Of a DNA stretch of 34,776 nucleotides, positions 1 to 7,674 are shown piece after piece. This stretch comes from an uncultured Eubacterium sp. (GTDB lineage: Bacteria > Bacillota > Clostridia > Lachnospirales > Lachnospiraceae): assembly GCA_900550135.1 (NCBI GenBank), contig URQO01000016.1, positions 1-34,776 of the forward strand. The letters run 5' to 3'. Below the pieces are notes generated by a model that worked only from the letters and a program-made list of their open reading frames with translations, was not told the DNA's origin and made no database searches. The stretch's first letter is position 1, and each line of letters opens with the position of its first letter. Position numbers and translations under genes: made by a program.

Positions 1-46
1 GAATCAAGTCATTCTCTAGCTTAATACTTGACGATTTTCCACCCAT
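1..46 (-). CDS. possible 5' end of a gene running off the window
   Basis: An ATG at 46 opens a frame that runs to the window edge without a stop, reading MGGKSSSIKLENDLI. It lies 38 bases downstream of the HEPN gene on the same strand. The upstream sequence is a T-run followed by GGTGC, a weak ribosome site. Fifteen codons cannot identify a family. It could equally be chance. Confidence 0.25.
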   Translation of the reverse strand, partial: MGGKSSSIKLENDLI

Positions 47-83
47 TTAGTAATGCACCAAAAAAAAATCTTATTAGTTTCTA

Positions 84-485
84 TTACAAATTTAAGCCAT
101 CCACTACTCTTTCAAATTCCAAAAATAAATCAATATATTTTTTCACTATAGTATGGCAATGTTCTTTAACAATCTCACTATCATAGTCGTGAGACAATTC
201 ATTTCGTATTCTTAACATTTCCATCCATGCATCATCTGAAATTAAATTAACTTTATACGATTCTTTCAAAACCTCTCTTGGAGAACCTGCCACAAAATCT
301 GTAATTGCATAATGCTGCACTAATATATCTTTCATAACTTTCCAAGCTAAATCAAATGTAATAGAAAACTTTGCACTTGTTCCACTTAATACAAAAGAGT
401 CTGACAAATCTCGCTGTCTTGCTTCGGCTAAGGCACTTAAAGAATTACAAAAAGAGCAATAACGTCTGCTAAATTTTTCGTCCAT
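84..485 (-). CDS. HEPN-like protein of the HI0074 nucleotidyltransferase-substrate-binding family
   Basis: This 133-residue, mostly helical protein resembles the HI0074 family, the HEPN-fold partner of minimal nucleotidyltransferases (MNT). The R-x4-H signature typical of HEPN proteins is visible as RNELSH near residue 94, in a helix just after the segment AWMEMLR. Its start overlaps the end of the upstream MNT gene by 17 bases, so the two are probably translationally coupled. In characterised MNT/HEPN pairs the HEPN protein is a toxin (an RNase in some cases) and the MNT protein adds nucleotides to it as antitoxin. That role here is inferred from the pairing and the motif, not shown. Length and motif fit the family well. 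Confidence 0.75.
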   Translation of the reverse strand: MDEKFSRRYCSFCNSLSALAEARQRDLSDSFVLSGTSAKFSITFDLAWKVMKDILVQHYAITDFVAGSPREVLKESYKVNLISDDAWMEMLRIRNELSHDYDSEIVKEHCHTIVKKYIDLFLEFERVVDGLNL

Positions 486-738
486 ACTGTTTAATATCCT
501 CCAATAACAATTTATTTCTACAGGTATCGATATTTACTAAGTCAATAGTATAAAGGGTAGGAATATTTTCTACTTTTTCTAAAAGCAAATCAAAATTCTC
601 TACTCCGGTGACAGCAATATCAATATCACTGCGTTCCAATGCCGTTCCTTTTGCCCTTGAGCCAAACAAGATTATTTCTTTTGCATTATGCTTTTTGCAA
701 AGATTTGTTACTTCTTCTATAACCTGCTCCGGTGACAT
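469..738 (-). CDS. minimal nucleotidyltransferase (MNT), probable antitoxin of the HEPN partner
   Basis: A small DNA-polymerase-beta-fold nucleotidyltransferase of 89 residues. The active-site pattern G-S-x10-D-x-D is complete (GSRAKGTALERSDIDIAV), with a third acidic residue in TIDLVNID. I place the start at the ATG at 738, because AAAGGTAGG lies just before it. An upstream in-frame start at 828 would add 30 residues encoded by the tandem-repeat region, with no ribosome site. The gene overlaps the HEPN gene by 17 bases. By family precedent it would transfer AMP to its HEPN partner to silence it; this is inference. The genes begin right beside the 41-bp repeat block. Confidence 0.8.
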   Translation of the reverse strand: MSPEQVIEEVTNLCKKHNAKEIILFGSRAKGTALERSDIDIAVTGVENFDLLLEKVENIPTLYTIDLVNIDTCRNKLLLEDIKQYGRKI

Positions 739-764
739 ACCAACACCTACCTTTCGTATCTTAT

Positions 765-930
765 ATATTAACATCGAGACACTACAATGTATCATTAATA
801 CATTAACCTCACAGCACCGCAATGACAATGTTTTATTACTACATTAACATCGAGACACTGCAATGACAATGTTTTATTACTACATTAACATCGAGACACT
901 GCAATGGCAATGTATTATTATTGCATTAAG
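765..930. repeat. 41-bp tandem direct repeat, about four units
   Basis: Units begin near 765, 800, 841 and 882, and a partial one begins at 923. The last three spacings are exactly 41 bp, and the first unit is 6 bp shorter. The shared core is ACATTAACATCGAGACACTG followed by CAATGACAATGTTTTATTACT. Copies at 841 and 882 are almost identical, which suggests recent slippage or duplication. The array lies between the MNT start and the SDR stop and runs into the last SDR codons. No spacer-repeat alternation is present, so it is a minisatellite rather than CRISPR. Confidence 0.85.
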
Positions 931-1726
931 GTCGCTGTCCCAATGCACCTTCCAATGTAATTGTCTCACCACTCATATATTTAAAATCAGGTGATGCCAA
1001 TGAAACACAGGCACGACCGATTTCTTTTTCCACATCTCCAAAATGTCCCATTGGTGGAACATGAACATTGGCTTTGTAAGCTTCAGGATATGCCTTTTCA
1101 AAATTCTCCAACTGACTGGTCCATGCAAGAGGGCATACAACATTTACATTTATGCCATCCTTTGCCCATTCTGTTGCAGCAACTCTTGACAATCCTCGTA
1201 TGCCTTCTTTTGCTGCTGCATAGGCACACTGTCCATAGTTGCCAAACAAACCAGCCCCTGATGCAAAGTTTATTACAGATCCTTTAGTCTCTTTTAAATA
1301 TGGATAACATTCTTTCATATAGTAAAATGCAGCATACAAACCTGAATACATGGCAAGGTCAAACTGCTCAGTAGTATGATCTGCAATTGATACGCCTGAT
1401 GCTGATGCCTGAGCATTGTTTATCAAAACATCAATTCTTCCAAATTCGTCTATAGTTTCCTTTACAACCTTTCTTACCACAGCTTCATTGTCTGCACCTG
1501 CATTAATATCAGCCTGAACTGCCAATACTTTTATACCATATTTCTCTTCCAGTTCTTTTTTACCATCTTCCAATTTTTTAACATTTCTACCTGTTAATAC
1601 CAGATTTGCGCCTTCTTTTGCATACGCAGTTGCTATACCATATCCTATAGAGCCACAACTACCATCACTTAAAACTGCTCTTCCACCTCCGGTAATAATT
1701 GCTGTCTTTCCTTCTAAGAATCCCAT
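926..1726 (-). CDS. short-chain dehydrogenase/reductase (SDR)
   Basis: A 266-residue classical SDR, an NAD(P)-dependent oxidoreductase with a Rossmann fold. The substrate cannot be told from sequence. The NNA motif (LINNAQ, about 102-106) and the catalytic Ser156, Tyr169 and Lys173 (Y-x3-K as YAAAK) are present. The glycine-rich cofactor loop is unusual: TGGGR is followed by about eight extra residues (AVLSDGSC) before GSIGYG, so the normal TGxxxGxG is interrupted. The spacing recalls enoyl-ACP-reductase-like SDRs with a G-x-S-I-x-x-G motif. The start has a good ribosome site (AAAGGAG). The C-terminal codons merge with the 41-bp repeat. It lies 15 bases after the phosphoesterase stop, so the two probably share an operon. 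Confidence 0.85.
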   Translation of the reverse strand: MGFLEGKTAIITGGGRAVLSDGSCGSIGYGIATAYAKEGANLVLTGRNVKKLEDGKKELEEKYGIKVLAVQADINAGADNEAVVRKVVKETIDEFGRIDVLINNAQASASGVSIADHTTEQFDLAMYSGLYAAFYYMKECYPYLKETKGSVINFASGAGLFGNYGQCAYAAAKEGIRGLSRVAATEWAKDGINVNVVCPLAWTSQLENFEKAYPEAYKANVHVPPMGHFGDVEKEIGRACVSLASPDFKYMSGETITLEGALGQRP

Positions 1727-1741
1727 AATAATCTCCTTTCA

Positions 1742-2566
1742 TCAATTTGTTTTATTATTTTTTATAGTAACCTTTACTATTTCTGGGCAATTAAACACCC
1801 TTAATGGTAATATACTGTTTCCAATACCTCTGCTTACAAACATTGTAGTATCACCACTTTCATACTTTCCTGCTGTATATTTAGGAAACAATCCCTGACT
1901 TGGTGCCACCAGACCAATGTTAGTAAATGGAATTCTAATCTGCCCTCCATGGGCATGACCACTCAGTACCAAATCAACTCCACTTTGTGCATACCAGTCG
2001 ATTTCCTGTGGTTCATGAGCCAACAGTATTTTAAACTTATCATCTGACAAGTCTTTTGTTAACTGATTTAGAGTATCATCTTTTGATTGAATGTTTTTAT
2101 CATCTAATCCAATAATACAAATGTTATTATCAAGATTGACAACGTTATTAACCAAAACCTTGACTCCAATATTTTCTAATCCCTGTTCAAGCTGTTGATA
2201 CTTCTCTTCTTTTATAGCTCTTTCATGATTTCCTGTAATGTAGTAGACAGGAGCAATATTTACCAACTCCTTTGTCATGTTTATTGCAACATTTATGTTG
2301 GTACGATTGGCATCAACCAAGTCTCCGGTTAAAGCTATAATGTCTGGTTTTTGATTTTTTACAATAGTTGTAATCTTTTTATTATCCATCACTTTGTTAT
2401 GAAAATCTGATATTTGCACAATTGCAAATTCTTTTGAAACTTTATCTGTTTTAAAAGTATATGAACTTAACTGCAAATGATTATTTTCATAATCAAAGAA
2501 TATCCATAGCAATGCTACAACTAGTGCTATTATTATGATTCGTTTTATTATCTTTTTGTGTTTCAA
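1742..2566 (-). CDS. membrane-anchored metallophosphoesterase (calcineurin-like)
   Basis: A phosphoesterase of about 274 residues with one N-terminal transmembrane anchor (hydrophobic run IIIIALVVALLWIFF after a lysine-rich stretch). The catalytic domain therefore probably faces outside. All metal-binding blocks of the calcineurin-like superfamily are present in order: SDFHN, TGDLVD, GNHE, AHEP and GHAHGGQ. The layout resembles YkuE-type proteins, but the substrate is unknown. An open frame begins at a TTG at 2581, but that stretch contains the ribosome site GGGAGG. Seven bases after GGAGG comes a second TTG at 2566, which I take as the real start. It lies between the SDR and the MBL gene on the same strand. 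Confidence 0.85.
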   Translation of the reverse strand: MKHKKIIKRIIIIALVVALLWIFFDYENNHLQLSSYTFKTDKVSKEFAIVQISDFHNKVMDNKKITTIVKNQKPDIIALTGDLVDANRTNINVAINMTKELVNIAPVYYITGNHERAIKEEKYQQLEQGLENIGVKVLVNNVVNLDNNICIIGLDDKNIQSKDDTLNQLTKDLSDDKFKILLAHEPQEIDWYAQSGVDLVLSGHAHGGQIRIPFTNIGLVAPSQGLFPKYTAGKYESGDTTMFVSRGIGNSILPLRVFNCPEIVKVTIKNNKTN

Positions 2567-2660
2567 TACTTTTCCTCCCAAACTTTATTTATTGGATATG
2601 TTTGTTCCATTCTCCACCAAGAAAATTTCTCTATATCTTCCTTTTTCATAAAGGAATTTT

Positions 2661-4262
2661 TTATCTGTCCCATTTGTCACAGAGAGACTTTATCTGATTT
2701 GTAAACTTGGCAAGGTCTTTATTTGCCCCACCTTCATTTCTCTTAATGACTGCCATCAGGCGCTGTCCTGCTGCAACAAGGCTATCATAAACAGATGCTG
2801 TCTTACCATGTTTTACTGCTTTATGATTGATTGGTATAGGCACTCCTTCTTTTATAATCTGCCCTGTAGCCAAATCAAACTGTGTACCACTATAAGGTGC
2901 GTACGCATCATATCCATGCTCTTTGTTAAGCAAATCAGCAAAGTAATCACATACCTGATCTTCGCCATGTACCACAAAAACTTTTTCAGGTCTTTTCTTC
3001 ATTGCTTCAAGCCAGCTAATCAACTGCTTTTGGTCACCGTGACCACTAATACCTTTTAATGTTTCAATCTTTGCCTTAACTGCAATCTCCTCACCAAACA
3101 ATTTAACAGTTGTTGCCCCATCAATAATAGACCTTCCAAGAGTTCCAACTGCCTGATAGCCAACAAACAAAATGGTTGAATTTGGCTTCCATAAATTATG
3201 TTTTAAATGGTGTCTGATTCTTCCTGCTTCACACATACCGGATGCTGAAAGAATAACTTTTGGCACCTTATTTTGGTTGATTGCTATAGATTCATTGCTT
3301 GACACTGACAATTTTAATCCTTCAAACTGTAATGGATTTATGCCTTTGTTAATTAGTTCCTTTGTTTCATCATCAAAACATTCTGTTACATTTTTATTGA
3401 AAATATTGGTTGCTTCAATTGCCAAAGGACTATCTACATACACTTCGAAGTTTGGATAGTTCTTTACCATCTTTTCTTTTTTAATAATACGCAGAAAATA
3501 TAGCATCTCCTGAGTTCTTCCTACTGCAAATGAAGGAATAACAACATTTCCACCTTTTGAAAAAGTGTCATTTAATACTGTTGCAATCTTATTTACATAG
3601 TCAGGACGCTCTCCATGAAATCTGTCCCCATATGTGGATTCAATAAGGACATAATCTGCGCCGTCCATAACCTTTGGATCTTTTATAATTGGCTTGTTTA
3701 TGTTTCCAATATCTCCTGAGAAAATAATTGTTTTTGATATATTGCCTTCTGTAACTTTAACTTCAATGCTGGCTGAGCCAAGAAGATGTCCTGCATCTAC
3801 AAATTTTATCTGGAACTCATCACATACACTCACTGTCTTGTCATAATCTACCGGCACCAAAAGTTCACAGGCTGCCACAGCATCTTCCATGGAATAAATA
3901 GGCTCATATGGCAACTGTCCTGCTCTTTTTGCTTTTCTGTTTTTCCATTCAGCCTCAAACTCCTGAATATGTGCGCTGTCACGAAGCATAATGTTACACA
4001 ACTGGCATGTTGCTTTTGTGGCAAACACCTGACCTCTAAATCCTTTTTTTACCATTAGTGGAATCAGTCCCGAATGATCAATATGAGCATGTGTCAAAAA
4101 GATATAATCAATATCTCCTGCTGCTACCGGTAACTCCTGATTTTCGTAAATATCTTTTCCCTGCTCCATGCCACAATCTACTATTGCCTTTTTGTTTCCA
4201 GCCTGCAAATAATGACAGCTTCCTGTTACCTCATGATCTGCTCCTAAAAATGTAAGAATCAT
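2661..4262 (-). CDS. beta-CASP metallo-beta-lactamase-fold hydrolase (RNA-processing type)
   Basis: A 533-residue protein with an N-terminal metallo-beta-lactamase domain. The zinc motif H58-A-H60-I-D62-H63 (THAHIDHSG) is followed by FSGDIG and the distal GHGDQ. A beta-CASP insertion is visible (STYGDR, VIPSFAVGRTQEML, ASGMCEAGR), then VVHGE. This is the layout of bacterial CPSF73/Ysh1-like RNA nucleases, which act on RNA ends in the cytoplasm. The last ~70 residues form a basic, helical tail that may help bind substrate. The start has AAAGGGGTGA upstream. The gene heads a minus-strand group with the phosphoesterase and SDR. Family assignment is firm, but the specific RNA target is not known. 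Confidence 0.88.
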   Translation of the reverse strand: MILTFLGADHEVTGSCHYLQAGNKKAIVDCGMEQGKDIYENQELPVAAGDIDYIFLTHAHIDHSGLIPLMVKKGFRGQVFATKATCQLCNIMLRDSAHIQEFEAEWKNRKAKRAGQLPYEPIYSMEDAVAACELLVPVDYDKTVSVCDEFQIKFVDAGHLLGSASIEVKVTEGNISKTIIFSGDIGNINKPIIKDPKVMDGADYVLIESTYGDRFHGERPDYVNKIATVLNDTFSKGGNVVIPSFAVGRTQEMLYFLRIIKKEKMVKNYPNFEVYVDSPLAIEATNIFNKNVTECFDDETKELINKGINPLQFEGLKLSVSSNESIAINQNKVPKVILSASGMCEAGRIRHHLKHNLWKPNSTILFVGYQAVGTLGRSIIDGATTVKLFGEEIAVKAKIETLKGISGHGDQKQLISWLEAMKKRPEKVFVVHGEDQVCDYFADLLNKEHGYDAYAPYSGTQFDLATGQIIKEGVPIPINHKAVKHGKTASVYDSLVAAGQRLMAVIKRNEGGANKDLAKFTNQIKSLCDKWDR

Positions 4263-4309
4263 AAAATCACCCCTTTACGTATAATTAATATGAATTTTTT
4301 GTATATAAA

Positions 4310-4362
4310 TAACCCGTTCCTTTGTTAGTGTCATTATAACACTTTTTTAAAGAAACGGGTTA
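4310..4362 (-). promoter_or_regulatory. inverted repeat flanking a TATAAT box, upstream of the beta-CASP gene
   Basis: Arms TAACCCGTT (4310-4318) and AACGGGTTA (4354-4362) face each other over a 35-base gap. The gap holds an inner AGTGT/ACACT hairpin and a minus-strand TATAAT (4333-4338). No good -35 box lies 17 bases upstream of it, which would suit an activated promoter. The site is about 70 bases from the beta-CASP start. It could be a two-arm operator or just a hairpin. Confidence 0.4.
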
Positions 4363-4544
4363 AGAATTATGCTTTTCTTTTATAATTTTTCGACTATTAA
4401 TATCATTATAAAAATAGTGAACAATCCGGATTTTTGATTAAAAATATAACCTAAAAAAATATAGGCCTTTATTTTGTGATATTTTTTTCATTTGAGTTGT
4501 TGTATTATTAGAAAGATCTTTCAAAGCATTAAGGAGGAAATCCT

Positions 4545-5033
4545 GTGGACTCACAACTTTACAATCAACTGGTAACGGAACATGCCAATATGGTATTCAA
4601 AATAGCCTATAACTTCTGCAAAAATAAATACGATGCAGAAGATGTTGTTCAAAATACTTTTTTAAAGTTACTACAACACAAAGGTTCTTTTTCTGATAAG
4701 GAGCATATTAAAAGGTGGCTTATACGTGTAGCCATCAATGAATCTAAAAATATGTGTACATCATTTTGGCGTAAAAGAATTGTATCCTGGGACGAATCCC
4801 TGTCAGATACCGAATTTTCTTTTGAAGACGATGATAAGTCGATACTTTATGACGCTGTAATGGGTTTGGATTCCAAATACAGAATTGTTGTTCATTTATA
4901 TTATTATGAAGGTTATTCCATCAAAGAAATTGCCGAAATTTTACATATAAAAGAAACTACTATTCAAACCAGACTGATGCGTGCCAGAGCAAAAATAAAA
5001 AGTAAAGTGAAAGGAGATTTGTTAGATGAATAA
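4545..5033 (+). CDS. ECF-family RNA polymerase sigma factor (sigma-70 region 2 + region 4)
   Basis: A 162-residue extracytoplasmic-function sigma factor. The region 2 signature is near residues 10-75 (MVFKIAYNFCKN, DAEDVVQNTFLKL, IKRWLIRVAINESKN). Region 4 is near 105-155 (VVHLYYYEGYSIKEIAEIL, TIQTRLMRARAKIK). It would direct RNA polymerase to a small regulon until held by its anti-sigma. Start is GTG at 4545 with AAGGAGG just before; no closer ATG fits. It overlaps the next gene by eight bases (ATGAATAA), which is typical of a sigma/anti-sigma pair. These are the first plus-strand genes in the window, so they have their own promoter, which I could not place. Confidence 0.9.
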   Translation: MDSQLYNQLVTEHANMVFKIAYNFCKNKYDAEDVVQNTFLKLLQHKGSFSDKEHIKRWLIRVAINESKNMCTSFWRKRIVSWDESLSDTEFSFEDDDKSILYDAVMGLDSKYRIVVHLYYYEGYSIKEIAEILHIKETTIQTRLMRARAKIKSKVKGDLLDE

Positions 5034-5430
5034 TTATAAAAAAATGTTTGACGAAATTAATATTTCTGATGACTGCTTAAGAAAGGTAAGAAATATGGAA
5101 AGAAATAATAAGAAAATTAAAAAGTTTAAGATACGTTACGCTGCTGTAGTAGTTATTGCCCTTGCTTTGTTAGCCACATCCAATGTTGTGTCATATGCAG
5201 CTACCGGTTCAGGTATTGCAAAACACATTGAGGTACTGTTAACTGACGATAACGGCGACAAAACAGAATTAAAGGAAACTGAAAAGGGAAAATATATTTA
5301 TGAAGATGAAGATGAAACGGTACAGGTTCAGTTCAACAATGATACTGTTGAAAAGGAAAGTATTGATGCCAACGTAGATATTGACAAAAATAAAAATGAA
5401 ATAAATCTTAAAATAAATTCTAGAAAATAA
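5026..5430 (+). CDS. single-pass membrane protein, probable anti-sigma factor of the upstream ECF sigma
   Basis: This 134-residue protein has a short charged cytoplasmic N-terminus, one membrane segment (about 40-57, AAVVVIALALLATSNVVSY) and an acidic, lysine-rich outer domain. The N-terminal segment (FDEINISDDCLRKVRNM) resembles the start of clostridial DUF4179-type anti-sigma factors, but the outer domain is much shorter than in those. The eight-base overlap with the sigma gene and the topology support anti-sigma function. There is no zinc-binding HxxxCxxC motif. Function is inferred from position and topology. Confidence 0.65.
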   Translation: MNNYKKMFDEINISDDCLRKVRNMERNNKKIKKFKIRYAAVVVIALALLATSNVVSYAATGSGIAKHIEVLLTDDNGDKTELKETEKGKYIYEDEDETVQVQFNNDTVEKESIDANVDIDKNKNEINLKINSRK

Positions 5431-5526
5431 AGAGTTGGTAATGGAGTTTGAAAATCACTGTGGGAATTTAACTTTGAAAAAAGATGCTTTTGAATAACTA
5501 ACTGGGCAACAGTGGGAAAAGTTTCA

Positions 5527-5604
5527 GCCTTATCTTTATGGTACATCCATTTCACGAAATGTGAAAATGTAGTATGTATCCTTAAAGATAAGGCCATTTT
5601 TTTT
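5527..5604 (+). terminator. long multi-segment hairpin and T-run ending the sigma/anti-sigma operon
   Basis: A 12-bp perfect stem, GCCTTATCTTTA (5527-5538) with TAAAGATAAGGC (5583-5594), is extended inward by GGTACAT/ATGTATCC and CATTTCAC/GTGAAAATG around a GAAAT loop. Eight T residues (5597-5604) follow. The T-run overlaps the stop codon of the convergent small gene. This is a much longer stem than a usual intrinsic terminator. Confidence 0.7.
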
Positions 5605-5836
5605 AATAATTAAACAAGGCAAAACTCATTGGTATAGCTATTATTCCTATAAACACTACCATACCAATCATTATAAGCCACCATATAAGGCAGGCTTTAC
5701 AAAAATTTGCCCTTGATTGATTTCCTGATCCGAATCCCCACACAAATAGCATAATAAAACTTACGCATGGGATTGCCATAATCAGCAGTGTTAACATCCA
5801 CTGCCCAATTGACAATGGTTCCTCATAATTATTCAT
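5603..5836 (-). CDS. small two-span membrane protein, unknown function
   Basis: A 77-residue protein with two predicted membrane segments (about 12-34 and 48-73), separated by a short polar loop containing SGNQSRANFCKA. I recognise it only as a small hydrophobic protein type often seen in Lachnospiraceae beside DUF2752 genes; no function is known to me. AGGAGA stands eight bases before the ATG. It follows the DUF2752 gene by ten bases, so the two are almost certainly one transcript. A possible degenerate relative lies at 10249-10428. Confidence 0.7.
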   Translation of the reverse strand: MNNYEEPLSIGQWMLTLLIMAIPCVSFIMLFVWGFGSGNQSRANFCKACLIWWLIMIGMVVFIGIIAIPMSFALFNY

Positions 5837-5846
5837 TTGTTTTCTC

Positions 5847-6302
5847 CTAAAATTTATCTATTAATACTCGTATATAGTTTATTGCATTTTTACTATCATA
5901 GACCATCGGTTCCCTGTCTGGAAACCAACAAATCATTCTGTAAATATAATAAACGATGCACAATAAGCCCATAATTATAGCACACACTTTCAGACCATAT
6001 AGTAGTTTTTTTGACTTTTTTTCGTCTGTGATTAAATACCTTATACTTAAATACAGTATAACCAATACTATTATAGCAATCCATAATGGATTTATAACCG
6101 TAGCCTGATAAAAATGCCCTGTCATTGCCAGTTTAAAAGCTCTTGTCAGTCCGCATCCGGGACAAGGTATTCCAATCATAGTGCGAACCGGGCAGATTTT
6201 CCCCCACACCAAATCTACTATCAGCAGTGGCAGTGCAGCCATGACTAATGGCGGAAGATTTTTTTTAATATCAAATTTTAATTGTTCCTTATTAAATTTC
6301 AT
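5847..6302 (-). CDS. DUF2752 domain membrane protein
   Basis: A 151-residue membrane protein with about four hydrophobic segments. It carries the DUF2752 signature, a Cys-rich stretch between the first two spans: CPVRTMIGIPCPGCGLTRAF, with Asn-Pro-Leu-Trp further on. The function of DUF2752 is unknown. The conserved CPGCG may bind metal or form a disulfide. The start has AAGGA seven bases upstream. It is the first gene of a two-gene minus-strand unit with the 77-residue membrane protein. Confidence 0.85.
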   Translation of the reverse strand: MKFNKEQLKFDIKKNLPPLVMAALPLLIVDLVWGKICPVRTMIGIPCPGCGLTRAFKLAMTGHFYQATVINPLWIAIIVLVILYLSIRYLITDEKKSKKLLYGLKVCAIIMGLLCIVYYIYRMICWFPDREPMVYDSKNAINYIRVLIDKF

Positions 6303-6433
6303 ATCTGTATCCTTAGGTTTATTTTTAGCTAAATGTGACCAATCTTAAAGAAATTTTTTATTTTATTAATCACGTTTATGATTTTATCATATTTACTTTT
6401 AATTTTTAAGTGCGATTTAAAAATAAGCGAAGA

Positions 6434-6470
6434 AAAAGGCAACCCAAAAAGAGTTGCCTTTTATATAATT
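6434..6470 (-). terminator. bidirectional intrinsic terminator
   Basis: A perfect 10-bp stem, AAAAGGCAAC (6434-6443) with GTTGCCTTTT (6453-6462), around a nine-base loop, with T-rich DNA on both sides. On the minus strand it closes the small gene at 6586-6834 and insulates the DUF2752 operon. Confidence 0.75.
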
Positions 6471-6585
6471 TTTCAATATGTTCACTTCTTACTTTTCCAG
6501 TTTCAACATCTGTCAAACTACTTTGTAACGTTTTATGAATTCTCCACTCTATCATCATTCCCGTATTTACTGACACTATAACAGT

Positions 6586-6834
6586 TCAATATATAAAAAG
6601 CTTATATTCTTCACACACATATGATAGTAAAAAGAAGACTACTGGAATATATAAACTCCCAAAAAAATTCAAAAGTCCTTCTCCCATATCTTTACACTTA
6701 TATAGTTCTTTTAAATCATATGATTGCATTTTTCTAGTTTGTCTAACATAGCTTATAACTAGTGCTACAATCATTATTATTGCCATTATAATACATTTTA
6801 TTTTTTCTGACGTAGATATTTCTTTCTCCTTCAA
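6586..6834 (-). CDS. hypothetical small membrane protein
   Basis: An open frame of up to 82 residues with two hydrophobic segments (about 12-29 and 56-76) and a charged middle (RQTRKMQSYDLKELYKCKD). I recognise no family. The start is unclear. The outermost start is a TTG whose following bases (AAGGAGAAAGAA) look like a ribosome site, so translation may begin later, at a non-ATG codon or at the ATG of codon 17. A terminator lies just downstream on the same strand, which argues that the region is transcribed. It lies next to the agr locus, but no link is shown. Confidence 0.45.
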   Translation of the reverse strand: MKEKEISTSEKIKCIIMAIIMIVALVISYVRQTRKMQSYDLKELYKCKDMGEGLLNFFGSLYIPVVFFLLSYVCEEYKLFIY

Positions 6835-6899
6835 ATATTTTATTATTGTTCGATGCCAAACACAGCACCCAATTTTTCTTTGTGCATGTTATTTCAAAA

Positions 6900-6926
6900 T
6901 AGTGCACAGCTTATCGCCATGCACTA
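6900..6926 (-). terminator. weak hairpin downstream of agrB
   Basis: TAGTGCA (6900-6906) pairs with TGCACTA (6920-6926). On the minus strand it is followed by TTTTG. It is the only stem in the 225 bases between agrB and the next minus-strand gene, and a poor terminator candidate. Confidence 0.3.
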
Positions 6927-7059
6927 CTTCTACTAATTATTATCATATTTTTAGAATTTTAATCTGCAATCTCTTACAGTTGATACTCATCAATCCCTTT
7001 ATCCATTGTTTTGTTACACTTAAAACTAATAGAATTTTAATACTTTCTCCCAAGTTGTT

Positions 7060-7674
7060 TCATTGCTCATTTTTATAAACCTGTGAATCTACCCTACATA
7101 ACATTTTTTTATCCTTCACCATCCCCAATATTAATGTCAATGCCACTAATATTACAAACACTGCTTCACTTGATGCCAAAGATAAATTATACTTTGAAAA
7201 AATTATAAATAAGACAAAATCAATAATAATAATTCCATATATAATTTTCTTATTTCTGCTGATTCTATAATTATCAAGCGGATGATTTTTGTTAATTAAT
7301 GGGGACCATATCAATATAACAATACACGAAATCAATGCTATCACAACTGAAATGGTTTCTGTGCAAACTTCACTTTTATACTTTACCATAAATATTGTTG
7401 CCACATAAACGCTTACTGATAACATTAAACATGTCTCACTGTGATTGCAATGATATCCACCAACCAAAATCCTTAAAGGAATGAAAAACAATACATAAGC
7501 CGCAAAATGAATCAAACTGTTAGTAAATATACTCATCAGAAAACATATCATCACTATACTTAAATTAAGTGAAATCACTTCCAAAGAATATATGTATATA
7601 TCCCTGTTTTCTATATCGAGTATTTTATTTTTTATCAAGAGAAATGCAATATTTTCTGATAAACGATTAAACAT
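7060..7674 (-). CDS. agrB: AgrB-like signal-peptide-processing membrane protease
   Basis: A 204-residue protein with five or six membrane segments and the AgrB catalytic core RILVGGYHCNHSETC. The catalytic His75 and Cys82 have the seven-residue spacing known from staphylococcal AgrB (His77/Cys84). In that system AgrB cuts the C-terminal tail of AgrD and forms the cyclic peptide. The start overlaps the end of agrD by eight bases and has no strong ribosome site of its own, so translation is probably coupled to agrD. The order on this strand is regulator, kinase, agrD, agrB, all within 3 kb. Confidence 0.92.
   Translation of the reverse strand: MFNRLSENIAFLLIKNKILDIENRDIYIYSLEVISLNLSIVMICFLMSIFTNSLIHFAAYVLFFIPLRILVGGYHCNHSETCLMLSVSVYVATIFMVKYKSEVCTETISVVIALISCIVILIWSPLINKNHPLDNYRISRNKKIIYGIIIIDFVLFIIFSKYNLSLASSEAVFVILVALTLILGMVKDKKMLCRVDSQVYKNEQ

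Noticed and set aside
5430..5526. Cobalamin- or GEMM-type riboswitch near the direct repeat ACTGTGGGAA/ACAGTGGGAA
   Set aside because: The conserved core motifs of either class are missing, and no gene follows on that strand.
6378..6581. Plus-strand open frame of 67 codons
   Set aside because: It runs through the bidirectional terminator at 6434-6462, has no ribosome site, and shows only the Phe/Leu bias of AT-rich DNA.
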